In this document: one piece after another, positions 10,484 to 22,773 of the stretch
Numbering within the stretch: the stretch's first letter is position 1
Layout of the letters: each line of letters starts with the position of its first letter
Source of the DNA: Leptoclinus maculatus
Lineage: Eukaryota; Chordata; Actinopteri; Perciformes; Stichaeidae
NCBI GenBank assembly: GCA_032191485.1
Contig: JAVDOI010000072.1
Location: 150,001-214,000 of the forward strand
Direction: 5' to 3'
Length of the DNA: 64,000 bases
The notes under the pieces: model-generated
What the model saw: only the letters and a program-made list of their open reading frames with translations
Database searches by the model: none
Told to the model about the DNA's origin: nothing
Made by a program: the position numbers and the translations under genes

Positions 10484-13116
10484 GATTTGGTCTCGTGCTC
10501 CCGATCACCTCCTGAGCCAGGCACGAGTAATTCAGCCATTTGAAAGCACTATGCTAGACTGTGGTGTGTGTGTGTGTGTGTGTGTTGACAGACTAAACAG
10601 TATACTGACATGTTTGCTTGTGTTAAGCATGCAGTGTGAGATTAACTGCATGCAAAGAAACAGATTGTACAATATGTTGTTGGACATATTGTCATTTTTC
10701 TTTGTCTTTTTGAGCAGGATTAAATTCAGTTATCTTGCTTTGGCTAATTTAAGGTGAGCTGTTTTCCCATGCCTCTTCTTTCATCTGCTACAAACTCAAT
10801 TTTTCTTCTTTCTATGTATGATTGTGTTTTTATTTTATCTCGTCCACATCCCTCTCCTTGCTTACCCTTGCTGTATTTCCACATAAACACAGAGAGAACC
10901 GGCGAGGAGCAAAATAAAACGAGCAGCGGTGTTTGGAGCCGCAGCACTGAGCCAGAACCATCCGCTGATGAGAAAGCGCAGCGAGGTTAATCCGTCAGAT
11001 TACAGCAGATTACAATGCACCGCGGACGGCCGAATTGGAGATTATAGCAGAGAGATGAGGGCTAGAATAATGGAATAGATGGCTGGTGGAGAGTGATAGA
11101 AGTTAAAGGATCAACGATTGATAAAGGGATGGATGATTGCACTTGTTTTCCTGACATGAAGCTTTGGTTTCACTGGTTTTCTCATCAAAAAAATACAAAA
11201 CAAATTGAGCACAGAAGACTTCTGTGACCAGTTGTTACTCTTTGTGACATAACTGAGGTCAGTGGGGGGGAAATAAAATGCCTCAAACTGACATTTTCCT
11301 CTTCAACGGTTAAAGTAAGAAATTAGCAAATGTTTGAAATCCTGCAAAACTCTAAATACAAAGATTCCAAATGATTCCATCAGCCGGAATGAAGCCGATA
11401 AGGAAATATAGTGAGTGTGGAGCCAAATGTAGAAAGTAAACCATGGATTTGCTTAAATAAGTCAAAGTACTGCTCTTAAATATACAGTTTTGACATAATC
11501 TCTATAAACAGACGTCTGCAAAGGAACAAGATTTTGTGTATCTGAAGCGTTTTGGTTCCCGTTTCCTCTCCGTGTGGTATTAACCAATCACGTTTGAGCG
11601 TGCTCTGGTTGTATGCAGGTAAACAGAACCCTACCCTCTGATGACGATGATAATGATATAGCCTTCTATTTGCTGAAAAACAAACTGTTAACTTCGTGCA
11701 ATCAATCCAGTCGTAGACGTCGTCTCTCAACTCCGACTCCATCCTCGCGTCTGAAGTCGCTCATTGGACTCTAAATAATGTCCGGCGCATTGGAAGAGGA
11801 CATCTTGGCCACAATATTTGTTACCCAGATGTCCGCAACCGCCCAAAAATATTAACCGTATACATCTTCGTGAGACCGACAGCCGATGGGTTCCCAGATT
11901 ATCTCAGCATCAAGTAAACGGAACACGAGGATGAATGAGATTAGGAACAAAATAATTTGTCAATGCACACAGATTAATATCTAACCAGATGGTGCAAACA
12001 TAAGTTCATATAGAGATGTATGAAGATGAACTAATGTAATTTAAATGACTTGGTTGAGGTTCGGGACAGACTATAGAAGAAAAGATATGCTACAGAGCCC
12101 AGTTTTAAAGAACCACTTAAATACTTAAAATACTGAAACGACCACAATGCTGGGGAAGCTGAACAGAAGCACAGGTAAGCCTTTTTGGCATTTGACCCAA
12201 CACACAGTGTGCGTGTGAATAATCTGCACTCTGACCCAGAGTGCCGTGACATCTAATCACATGAGCCGGCGACGCTAGTGGTGAAAACACCGGGCCTTGA
12301 CCACATGACAGCGGCTTCAGCTTACATTGTCCAAACAATCACATCACTGTACACTTGACCAGACGGAGCCTTAGAGCAAGAGGCAGCACTCGGGGAACAT
12401 CGGGACAGCTTTTGGTCATTTGAACGATGGTGAACTATTGAACTGTTCCACATTCTCCTCAGGGGGCCCGCTGGTGTCTCCGGGGCCCAGGACAGGAGAG
12501 CGTATCGGTGTAATCGGGTTAATACAGTGTAAAAGAAAGGCCACTCGGTTTATTAACACGATAGAAACATCTCCAAAGCACCCGACAACTTCTTGTCAGC
12601 ACCGTAAGTCTTTTGTTTGTGTGTGCTCAGCTGGTTTAACGTACAACTGGCTAGACCAAGATGCTTTGTGTGGAATTGTTTCTGAACTGTGGCCGTTATC
12701 TCAAGCTAGTTTATTTTTCTTTCTCTTATCAACTGCTACACAGGGAGATTGTTTTTCCTGATCTTTTGAACTTGAACAAATGTTCTTCCATAATACACAT
12801 TTTAAATTGTGTGACAACACGAAAAAGAGTCCCTGTCACGCATTCACTTATCTGCTGGGTGCTGTTTGCCCCGATACGCGTGGCTTACTTTGCAGTCGCA
12901 TGAAGAGGGCAGATCTTATAAACAATGCTCCTCACTTTGGCAAACGTAGCGAATAAGGAACCTGAACGGGGGGGGGGCGATTGGCCTGTGGGGAGAGAGA
13001 GGGGGAGGAGGGGGAGGAGGGAGCGGGGGACCAGCGAGAGTAAAGGGGTGAGATTAGAGATGAGAGGGCTCTCCACACTCTCCTGTATCAGTCCAAACAA
13101 CCTGCATGCCAGCCAA

Positions 13117-13117
13117 G

Positions 13118-13153
<36 letters not shown>
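13117..13153 (+). repeat. (TC)n microsatellite
   Basis: An uninterrupted TC array, followed 40 nt later by a (GAGG)6 array at 13194-13220. Confidence 0.95.
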
Positions 13154-13157
<4 letters not shown>

Positions 13158-13497
13158 GTTTGTTTTCCTCTCTCTGCCGGACGGATGACACAATGAGGGA
13201 GGGAGGGAGGGAGGGAGGGATTTAGGAGGGAATAACAGATACTTGGAACGCATCGGCGCGTGTTCTCTTGTCCTCTGTGCTCCGTATGCAAGACCCAGAA
13301 ATATGTGGCGGGCACACGGATGGTTATACGCGAGGCCACAAGGAAGGCTGTAACTTTTAATCTACAGGAACATCGATAACATCAGGATTACCGTGTCTGG
13401 AGAGCAAATAAATCAAGTAATCGGACTAATAAAAGATGTGTCACTTATTCATAATAATTCAATGTGACAAAAATTAGACCAATAAAAATGTAATTTT

Positions 13498-13528
13498 GGA
13501 AAAGAAATGGATAATCCATTTCTTTTCC
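13498..13528. repeat. Perfect 15-bp inverted repeat with 1-nt spacer
   Basis: The arm ggaaaagaaatggat is followed by one A and then by its exact complement. It is not associated with an ORF or a poly-T tract that would suggest a terminator. It may be a hairpin, an expanded palindrome, or a small mobile-element end. Confidence 0.9.
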
Positions 13529-14514
13529 ACAGTGCTCTCTGGACAAGCTATTGAAAATGCCAAAGGCCTAAATGTGATTGCCACATTTATTTCCAGCCTT
13601 TATCTAAATTAATGTTTGGATATTACTCACAATGTTTCTCCAGCTTCTTATTCATAATTGGGATTACTTTGCACGTGCTATAATACACACATGATCTATT
13701 ACTACAGCTGCCTTCATAGTAGTAAATAAGAAAGAAACATTTCATGTGACATTAACTCTTTCACGTGAACTATCCAGAGAGGAAACCTGAGCCAGTTAAT
13801 AACCAGCTTCATGAGACCACCCATCGTCTTTGTTAGTGTTTTATTATGTCGTGCTGGCCCCAGCCTAGAGGATGATTGGACAGATTTTGGGTCTGGTTCA
13901 CCTCGACAATCTGCCTGAATGATCTTGTCGTGTGAGGGGGGGGGGTTTACAGACATAGTCTCGATGTTACCGACTGGATCCGAGTCTTCCCGATTTCATG
14001 ATCCTGCAGAGTAAGAGATACAGCGACGGAATGACGTCACCAACCGGGTGTTGCCCACTTGTGTGGAGCGGAAACATGGCTGCCCGACAGCAGGGAACAG
14101 AACTTGTGTCTCCGGGGGCCTGTTGGTCAGTAGGAACGGAGGACAAGCTTGTGGAATGATGTACTTTTTAGGTGCAACTCGTGACAGACCGCCTCCACGG
14201 TATTTATTTATTTTTTCTGAGGTCACGTTTGGTCGCGTGAGTCGCGTGAGTCCCTGGAGTCACGACGCTGAAAAGCTTCAGTGTAAACGCTGAGTGTGTG
14301 GTCCTGCGTCTTGACTCAGTCGTCTGGTGTGTGTGTGTGTGTGTGTTGGTACGATTCAGTTGAACATGTTGTTATGTCTGGGGTTTCTCACGATTGTCCT
14401 CTAAATAGTGTGCATTAAGCATTAGACAGCAAAGCACAGAAAACAGAGGAAAATGTTGCTTCGACTACTCTGCAACAAGCGGGATTGGAGCCAACGAGGG
14501 ACAGCAGTGTGTTC

Positions 14515-14521
<7 letters not shown>

Positions 14522-14553
<32 letters not shown>
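14522..14553 (+). repeat. (TA)16 array
   Basis: Uninterrupted TA dinucleotides preceded by tttattta. Confidence 0.95.
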
Positions 14554-14556
<3 letters not shown>

Positions 14557-15189
14557 TTTTTTCTACCCTTTATTGTTTATTTGGATTGAACCCCTTAATC
14601 TGCTAGTGTTGCTCCCAGGTCAGTCATTGTGAGTTGTTTATTTCTGCAGAGAAAGGGAAAAACATTAAGCACTGAGGAACATTTTAGCCTCAGGGCCAAA
14701 GCCTGTAGACGGGTTCAGAAGGCAAAAAGCTCCTTTTAGAGCTCGCGGGGAGCTGGGAACAGCGAGGTCAAAGGTCAACGGAGAGGAAGTTTAATAAAGA
14801 CAGAAAGGGAGGGCGCGATGTGCCGGGGGGGGGGGGGGGGTGGGGGGGCGTTTGATTGATTGTTTCCTGTCTGCTCTCTCCATTCTCTCATCCCTCTGTA
14901 CTGCAGGGCTACTCCGTCCACTCCACCGTCTCAAATGAGTGTTTATTAGAAAGTATGTTGGCATAGCAACGTGTGAAATATGGAAAGAGGCTCAACAGAC
15001 AACAGTTGTTACAGTAAGAGCACACCGGGCTGATGAATTATTTGGCTTTGAAACTTTTAGTGCACAGCGGTATGTAATAACCGATATCTATAATAAGCTG
15101 AGAGAGTTGTAAAATTCATAATGTGGAGCAATAAAATCATTCAAAACACAAACAGGACGGGGCCACTCGGACAATGCAGCCATTATCTG

Positions 15190-15191
<2 letters not shown>

Positions 15192-15231
<40 letters not shown>
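15192..15231 (+). repeat. (GT)20 microsatellite
   Basis: Uninterrupted GT array, 164 bp upstream of an inverted (CA)28 array. Confidence 0.96.
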
Positions 15232-15234
<3 letters not shown>

Positions 15235-15392
15235 TTCTGGGTCAACCTGTGTCTCCCTCTCTTTTTCTTTTTCTTTTTTTTTGTCGGGTCCTCCGGGGTG
15301 AAGCTGCTATTCAACACATTCCTTTGTTTAACCTTTTAATTGGAAGACGTCTAGAAGGAGAGCGCAGTCTTTCATGGCATCGCAAGCCTGAT

Positions 15393-15394
<2 letters not shown>

Positions 15395-15450
<56 letters not shown>
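15395..15450 (+). repeat. (CA)28 microsatellite
   Basis: Uninterrupted CA array, inverted relative to the GT array at 15192. Confidence 0.96.
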
Positions 15451-15455
<5 letters not shown>

Positions 15456-15599
15456 GACTCCCACAGCGGCTGTGAGAACGGGAAGAAAAGACACGAGACA
15501 AAAAGATCAAATTATCAGCTACATTTAATTACCCACAACCCGACAGACACAATAACAGGGCTAAATCCACGTTTGTCTGCTCTCAGAAGAGAGAGAGAG

Positions 15600-15675
15600 A
15601 GTTTAGTTAGACTGAAGCTCTCTCTCTCTCTCTCCCTCTCTCTCCCCCCCCTCTCTGTCTCTCTCTCCTCTCCCT
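15600..15675 (+). repeat. (CT)n-rich tract
   Basis: GA/CT arrays with a CCCCCC interruption. Forms part of a spurious 204-codon open frame. Confidence 0.8.
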
Positions 15676-15930
15676 CATTCCTTTGCAGCAGAGTGTGTTC
15701 CCTTTTTTTTCCGAAAGCATTGCTGCAGAGTGAAGTGATGACAGCTTATCGGATTAGGGATCTCCGGATAATAAAGACCCTTGTTTGATTTCCCCACCCA
15801 TACTCCTTAAATATGATTACTGCTTACTGTTACCGCCAACATGACATTAGAGCGCGGCGCACGGCGGCACACACATTTGCATAATGCTGCTAGAGATGGT
15901 AAGAAGCGACGGCTGCAGGAGGGGAAGGAG

Positions 15931-15951
15931 CCCCCCCCCCCCCCCCCCCCC
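15931..15951 (+). repeat. C homopolymer, 21 nt
   Basis: Uninterrupted C run. Confidence 0.95.
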
Positions 15952-17083
15952 ACGCCTCCATCTTTCTCTCTCCTCATCACTTTTGTCTCCGTTCTCTGTT
16001 GACCTTGTTACCTCTCTATCATGAAAGCACACGGAGCTGCCGTCTCTGTCCAGGTCTCTGTAGTGCATGCTAGTCTACTGCTCCCACCTCCAAGATGACT
16101 TGCTCAACGATACCTTTACTAAAAGGATGAATAATACCGATCTTCATTTCTTTTCTTAAATGTAATTCAACATTTTTTGATGCGGGTCCAGGTTGGCAAA
16201 GAGCCTGGATTGGCTAAACTCTGAATCTCTTGAACTCTGAATCTTTTTTTATTAGCAAAGAGCAATTTCTGTTTTAACCGGCACTGACCGTCTCTTTCGC
16301 TCGGTTGGAAAGTCAAACACCACTTATTGCAAATTACATTCCGCTGCGGCTAATAATTGTTAATTCCATTAAAAGAAGTTGAGAAAAGGCCCAAATGAAA
16401 CTCTGCGTCGCTGTCTGGTCTGCGCTCTTAGCGATCATTCGTTAGAGAAAAGGCTCATCAGGCCTCCGGGAGATGTGTTGAGTCTTCTTTAATGAAACCA
16501 TCAGGGTGATTGTGTCGCATCAATTTCAAGGGTCAGAATCGCCCCAGTGGAACCTTCATTCATGTCATATCGATAGTTTAAGCTAAGCCGGACAAAAAGG
16601 AAACACGGATTCAAGGATCGTTTACTGTCATTGTGCAACACAAGGACATTCAGCTGTAGCCCGTTGGCAGCACGAGAAAAAACATCACAAACAAAACCAA
16701 AACAGTAGTGCCTTCCTGTAGTGGGTTTTAGAATTTGCATCATAAAGAATGTAAACAGCAGCAACAAAAACAATTCTCCGGGCAGATAATATGACCGACA
16801 ACTTCAAAGTGTGCTGCACTTATTTCCCGCGCTTTCCATTTCCGATGTTAGTGCTCCGGTTACAAACACGACAACGCAACAAATTAAGACTCACGGGAGC
16901 ATGTACATGCGCAGTAATCGTGTTATAACGTGAATAGTTTATTGTTACACCAAGATGTTTCTCCGCTCGCATTAACATGTCTCAGCTTTGATAAGAGCTT
17001 GAGAAGGATTAATATGCGGATACTGGGTTCAGATTTGATCGAATCAGATCTCAACCCAGATCGTTGCATATCATCGATCTATA

Positions 17084-17085
<2 letters not shown>

Positions 17086-17122
<37 letters not shown>
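17086..17122 (+). repeat. (GT)18 microsatellite
   Basis: Uninterrupted GT array. Confidence 0.96.
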
Positions 17123-17124
<2 letters not shown>

Positions 17125-17281
17125 AGCCTGACTGCTCATTTTGTGGCACAGAGAGCTAAGAAGTATCAGTGTTGCCCGACCACAGTGACGCTGACCAGAC
17201 GCTTTAACTATCTGAGCGAGCTATTGTCCATGCATGTGTGTCTCAGCAAATGTATTGTCAGTGTGTGAATGAATGTATATA

Positions 17282-17283
<2 letters not shown>

Positions 17284-17335
<52 letters not shown>

Positions 17336-17344
17336 TGAGAGTGT
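17284..17344 (+). repeat. (TG)22 - (GA)n compound microsatellite
   Basis: TG to 17327, then GAGA with interruptions. Confidence 0.95.
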
Positions 17345-17913
17345 GAGTTGCAGCCACTCTCTGAACTGGCGACCTCGCGGTGAACTTCCCTGCATTCTCA
17401 TTCAGCGAGCATCACGCCGAGCCTTCTAGCGACATTAGCTAATTGCAGCCGGGATACTTGTTGAGCTTTCTTTTCCCCACAGCTCTCGGGGCATGCACGT
17501 GACGAGCCCCCCCTCCCCCCCCCAGCATGACTCTAAGGCATCAGTGTCTAGACAGATATCGCCGCGATGGCTCTATCTCTGGAGGAACAGACGCTCATCT
17601 GTTGTCGTCCGGAGTTACTGTCACAAATGAAGCCATGGTTATGTTCTCCGGAACGACTTTTAAGACGGTTGAAGCGCTCATGTGTCACTTCAGCTGATGA
17701 AAATAAGTACTTTAAATTGTCAAATACAAATAAACAGAGAGAGCAATGTCAATGGTATTACCTCACTTAATACTATATTGCTTTGCCGACATCGGTATCT
17801 TTCACCAGAGAGAGAGAGAGACGTTGTCAACTTCCTCTCAGGGGAGACAAAGGGCTCCATTGTAATTCTTGTTGCCGGAATATCTGTGTGTGTGTGTGTT
17901 TGTGTGTGTTTGT

Positions 17914-18180
17914 AAGGGCCCCGACACACCGAGCTGGCCGTCGGCTGCTGGCAGGCCGTCGCTGTGGCCGATCGTCACCTGTAGTTTCTGAAGTGTGCTG
18001 GCCGTTTGGGCTGATTGAGAATGAGTCAGTGGAACAGAGTTTCACGTAGTTCCTTGACTTTTCTTCCACAAGATAAACACCGATGGCGGTTCAGTTTAAC
18101 ACCAGTGCGTTTTGCCTCGGTTCGTTTCGGTTAGTTTGGTCTGGCGTGACGGCCGTCAATGGAACTCTGGTGGGACTAAA
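17914..18180 (+). mobile_element. Possible short DNA transposon beginning GGGCCCCGACACACC
   Basis: The stretch starting aagggccccgacacacc and followed by several GGCCGTCG motifs is like the start of a teleost short inverted-repeat element. A clear matching right end was not found within 300 bp, so the call is weak. Confidence 0.35.
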
Positions 18181-19265
18181 AAACAGGATCAGAACCGCCT
18201 GAAAAGATGGGTCTCAGGATGCCTCCAAGCTAACTTTGTGATAGTCTAAGTGATCTGTATGATCTATATTTTTACATAAACGGCAAGGCAACATTGTATT
18301 CTTTTTTTCCCGTGGTCTTGACCAATTGAACCAAACTACTACTAGAGCCGAGAAGAAAAGCCACAGAACATTTTGTCCACATACTTTGGGCCACACGGTG
18401 TGTTTTCCTCTCAGGCAGGTGCATAATGAACGCATGTGTTGGTGACCAGCTGGACACCAACGTTGTGTTTCAAGTGCGACTTTTAAGATGCGAGGCGGTA
18501 CAAAGCGGTTGATCAAGCCAGCCTGCGCGAGCGCTTTCTCTCCGGGGTCGTCTCGGTGTGTCAGAGAGTCTTAAACATAAACTGGGGTCAATCATCACAG
18601 CTAGAGACGCCCTCATTCCAAAAACAAGTGGTTTCAATGTCTCTTGCGGATAAATAACATTCCACCGCTAACCAAATATAAGAAATGCAATTTTCTATGG
18701 ATTTAACAGTTAGCACCACATGTGACGGGGATCTGGTGAAACATGACTTATCCACTCTCCTGACGCCTCTCTCTCTCCTTTTGGTCTCCTGAAGTATATG
18801 TATTGATGAATGTTTTACGAGTTTACTTGTTGAATTAAAAATGCATATCCTTGGTGCACGCTGACAGCATTATAAGCGGGCGGGGGTGGGGGGGCGGGAT
18901 GGGCAGGCATCTTGCTTAAGGTTGAATATGACCCCACAGGGATGACCTATCTGTCGCGTTGCCGAGGCTCTCTGAGTATTTACAGGTAATAACAAAGGGT
19001 CAATAGCTCCCCCTTCATGTTTTTAACAGACCCAGTAACTTCTGCATTATTCTCATTTTTGCTCCCCCCAAAAAAAAAAGCTGTGTTGTGTTTGTCATCT
19101 CCTTATTCAAAGCTGGTGTCTTACTCCACTGCAATCTAATTTGATTGAGCTTTTACTCGGAGGCGATGCATGAACCCTTCTCGGAATATTTCCTATTAAA
19201 TCCATTTGAGGAAGTTCAGATGAGTGAACAGTGAGGGAAGGAAGGCTATTTTACCACAACATTCA

Positions 19266-19291
19266 GTGTGTGTGTGTGTGTGTGTGTGTGT
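19266..19291 (+). repeat. (GT)13 microsatellite
   Basis: Uninterrupted GT array. Confidence 0.95.
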
Positions 19292-19849
19292 TTGGCGGAC
19301 GTGAACTTATCAACCCTGTTGCTAACATTATTACCCTCTAGCCATGTGGCCTACACACACGCACACTCACCAGGCCAGGCCACGCTGCCTGTTACTCTGA
19401 GTGTCCTGGCTTGGAGACCCAACAGAAACAGACAGCACCAAAATATCACCGCAGGGTTCCCATGTCAACACTAGCAGATGCGACATTAATTCAATCAGCC
19501 ATGAGAAGTCACCGAGCGGAATGGGTGCGCGAGGGCCGGCGTCTGAGAGCTGCAGTAGCAGCAGCAGCGTTCGGGAGGCTCGAGGGACTACCGACTTGAA
19601 TTGACTAGAATTGTGACTTGGGACATGTCCTGGGGATCAAAAGAGACAAATCTTCTAAATGGTTTAATGATATTCCGACAGGGACTTGAAAAGCATCTTG
19701 TTTGGTATCCTTGTAGACACTAGTGAGAGTTAACAGCTGCCTTTTTGTTTTCTTAGTAATAAAGGTTTTTAATCTCTTTAGGAGATTACACATTGATAAC
19801 AACGTGGGGACATTGTTCGGAGTATTTTGCCTTAAACATTTATGATGTG

Positions 19850-20180
19850 AGACCAGGCGGCAAACCTCTGGGTCTGAAAAGTGAAGCCAATGCAGAAGTG
19901 ACTTAAACTTGCATTGTTTCTAATGGCCAGCAGGGGGCGACTCCTCTGGTTACATAAAGAAGTCTGATTGTATAGAAGTCTATGAGAAAATGACTCTACT
20001 TCTCACTTGATTTATTGTTCATGGTCTCAATCTCTAGTTTCAAGTCTTCAATACAGCATGATGATCATTTAGTAAATGATGGTCCATGTAGAGTCAAATA
20101 GACCATAAAGCAGGGTATGCTTCAGGGCGGGGCTACCTTGTGATTGACAGGTCAATACCACGGTGTTGTCTGGTCTGGGA
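19850..20180 (+). mobile_element. Family A repeat, copy 2 (3' truncated)
   Basis: It carries the same landmarks as the copy at 5772, from ctgaaaagtgaagccaatg to gattgacaggtc. It retains the stretch cctctggttacataaagaag, lost at 5772. After gtctggtctggg the sequence diverges, so the last third (with tacagtct) is missing. Confidence 0.8.
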
Positions 20181-21061
20181 CTTTTTACAATTATTACCCT
20201 TTTAAAACACAGTGTTTTCAGTTAATTTTCACATTTATGTTGCCTAAAAATGTCTTATTCAGCACAGATCTCCTATTTATTTTTTTCCTATTTCATGTTG
20301 CCCGCTTGTCTCTTTGTAAATCCAATCCAGTGTGGTTCACAGCTCTGCATCGACACTGGCAGCACCTGCCTTAGATTGTCACTGAATGTTTATGCGCGGC
20401 AGCTGGAGATCACAAAAATCGTGGCAATTACAACTCAGTTAACAAGCAGCGGAGGTAATAATCTGTGACATTTCACACAAGTAAATGTCTCCTTAGCTTC
20501 GGTCTCCACACAAAAAAGGGAGACGCATTGTCGTGTCTCAGTCTGCACAGCTTCTGCCTTGCTTGGCCAACAGTTCCCGAGCTTTTTTGGCACCACAGAC
20601 TGCTTAATGTTGACAGTTTTCACGTTACGCAGATGGAGGAGCTGTGGTGGGTGATGATGGACAGATTACCGCCCGTCTGGATGACCTACTTAGGTTCAGA
20701 ATCAGCGTCCTGTTGTGGGTGTGACAGGGAATGTGGAGGAAAGATGTAACACGCGCCACGCCAAGTGCGTTATGTAATTATTATTCTGAATCATATGGTT
20801 TCCGGTTCCCCAGCACTGGTCTGAGGAGGGACTTTGCATTGGTCAGGCGTGCTTCTTCTGCGTTTCTTTTTTAATAGTTGGAGAACGTTAGGACTTAAGA
20901 AAACGGATGATTTGTTTCCAGCAGCAGAATAAATAAAATAACATTGTTTATTAGTGGAGCAGTGATTGAGGGGCGACACCGCAGCTAAAAGCATTGTCTT
21001 TCATGGACTGGTCAATTTTGTCTTCTAGTGGAAAGAAAACATCTTAAATACATATTTCGGG

Positions 21062-21245
21062 TGTTTATTTGACTACTTTGTCTATTTGCATCTGTAGATT
21101 TCTCGTGAGCATTAGATAATGTCTCATTTGCATACTTAAACAAACTTCATTAATAATGGTTTTAATGTAAGTAATCAACTGGGGGAGTTTCATAATGATA
21201 TCTATTAGTTCAATTTTTTTTACCTTATTCACCTGTTTGTATGTA
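21062..21245 (+). repeat. AT-rich dispersed repeat (family E), copy 1
   Basis: It shares tttgcatacttaaac, aatgtaagtaatcaactggg, gtttcataatgatatctatt and accttattcacctg with 21555-21725, in the same orientation and order about 470 bp apart. Confidence 0.7.
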
Positions 21246-21547
21246 CTTTTATGATACATATCAATAAAGGCCGATTTCTTTAATTGACTTTTTACTCAGA
21301 AATCCGAAATCTCCACTTCAGTTCACTTACATGCACCAAACGTTCCACTTTGATTCCCCTTTATATTGTGAGGGCTTCGTTCATATATCATTCATAGCCT
21401 GATTTGTAGAACATTTTAGTCATGAAAACGTGGCAGATATAGATTTTGTTTCATGACTATTCACAGTATTTTCTGATTCATGGCGTGAAATAAAGAGATA
21501 ACAAGAACTTGTGAGCCTGGCTTTATCCAGTGTTCAGATTCTCGTTC

Positions 21548-21725
21548 TGAAAATGTTTGCAAACTAGCACACATTTGATAAAACAATGCCCAATTTGCAT
21601 ATTTAAACAGACATTTTCTGAAAACATATACTTTATATATTTGCAGTCATGTAAGTAATCAACTGGGGACGTTTCATGGCGATATCTATTAGTTCATTAT
21701 GTTTTCTTACCCTATTCACCTGGTG
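21548..21725 (+). repeat. AT-rich dispersed repeat (family E), copy 2
   Basis: It carries tttgcatatttaaac, catgtaagtaatcaactggg, gtttcatggcgatatctatt and accctattcacctgg, matching 21062-21245. Two related copies in direct orientation suggest two insertions or a local duplication. Divergence of roughly one base in eight suggests it is old. Confidence 0.7.
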
Positions 21726-21973
21726 GGTCACAGCACTACATTCACTGTAAAAAACATGCAATGAATGCTTATATCATTAAAAGTACGAGACAAAATAAAT
21801 AATCATAAAAACACCAAAACATAAGAGCTGTCTCTCACCTCTTTATCTCTGCTAGCTTTTTGCCATATCCCTCTCTGTTTGTCCCCCCCCCCTCGTCTCT
21901 CAGTGGAATCTAAAACAGATTTAATATTTACAGAGGGAGTATTGGATGACCTGTGAAAGAGCAACACAGGTAA

Positions 21974-21976
<3 letters not shown>

Positions 21977-22013
<37 letters not shown>
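21977..22013 (+). repeat. (TG)18 microsatellite
   Basis: Uninterrupted TG array. Confidence 0.96.
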
Positions 22014-22015
<2 letters not shown>

Positions 22016-22158
22016 AGCTAATCTGTGAAACTCAGACCAAACACAGCATTTGTGTCTGTAACTAGTCTCACTCGTGGAGAAAGGAGACATGAAATCGACG
22101 TATATGTAAGCAAAGCCGGAAACTACGGTTCAACTGTTTATCCCCTGTGACATTATCC

Positions 22159-22178
22159 GGGGGGGGGGGGGGGGGGGG
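22159..22178 (+). repeat. G homopolymer, 20 nt
   Basis: Uninterrupted G run. Confidence 0.95.
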
Positions 22179-22605
22179 CATGCCTGACAAAGAGCGTGAT
22201 TTGTAGTTGTGTGTTTAACGGCCGCCGAGCATCAGCGCAGTCAACTGGCCGTCTCCGGTTAGCCCGTAACTGCAGCACGCCGCGCTCTCTAATCCCTCTT
22301 CATCCGTCTTTGGTGTCGTTCGCACTGAGAAGTGCTGCACGGTGCAATCTGGCTGACGTTAAGCATATCCTGCCATTCAGCCCCGCTTCTCTCACCGCTT
22401 GACTAGTAGCTTACCGTGACACAATCTCCTGCATTCTTTTTTTTTTAAATGCCATTCACCCAGGAAATGTTTGCTGAGCATACATGTTCTATTGTAACGC
22501 CCTCCTGCTTTGCTTCCACGTCGTCTGACACATTTGAACCCGCTCAGCGGTGCTCACGGTTGCTGATGTTGGGCCACCGAGCGGCGGTCGGGAGTTCAGC
22601 GCCTG

Positions 22606-22773
22606 GTTTAAAGGGCGCGTCTTTAGCACGCGCGTCTTTAGCACGCGCGTCTTTAGCACGCGCGTCTTTAGCACGCGCGTCTTTAGCACGCGCGTCTTTA
22701 GCACGCGCGTCTTTAGCACGCGCGTCTTTAGCACGCGCGTCTTTAGCACGCGCGTCTTTAGCACGCGCAGTTT
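22606..22773 (+). repeat. 15-bp GC-rich minisatellite, ten identical units
   Basis: Ten consecutive units of ctttagcacgcgcgt occupy 22621-22770 without a single substitution except in the final border (gcgcag). A half-unit lies at the left border. Each unit contains acgcgcgt, an 8-bp self-complementary core. Since 15 is a multiple of three and no stop occurs on several frames, the array creates spurious open frames on both strands (SLARA and TRVFS style repeats). A polyT/A-rich context lies on both sides. Confidence 0.95.

Noticed and set aside
14320..14560. TATA-rich block as promoter
   Set aside because: It is an uninterrupted TA microsatellite with no initiator or coding start downstream.
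15174..15788. 204-codon open frame
   Set aside because: It runs through (GT)20, (CA)28 and CT arrays, with CVCV and HTHT runs, and has no recognisable domain.
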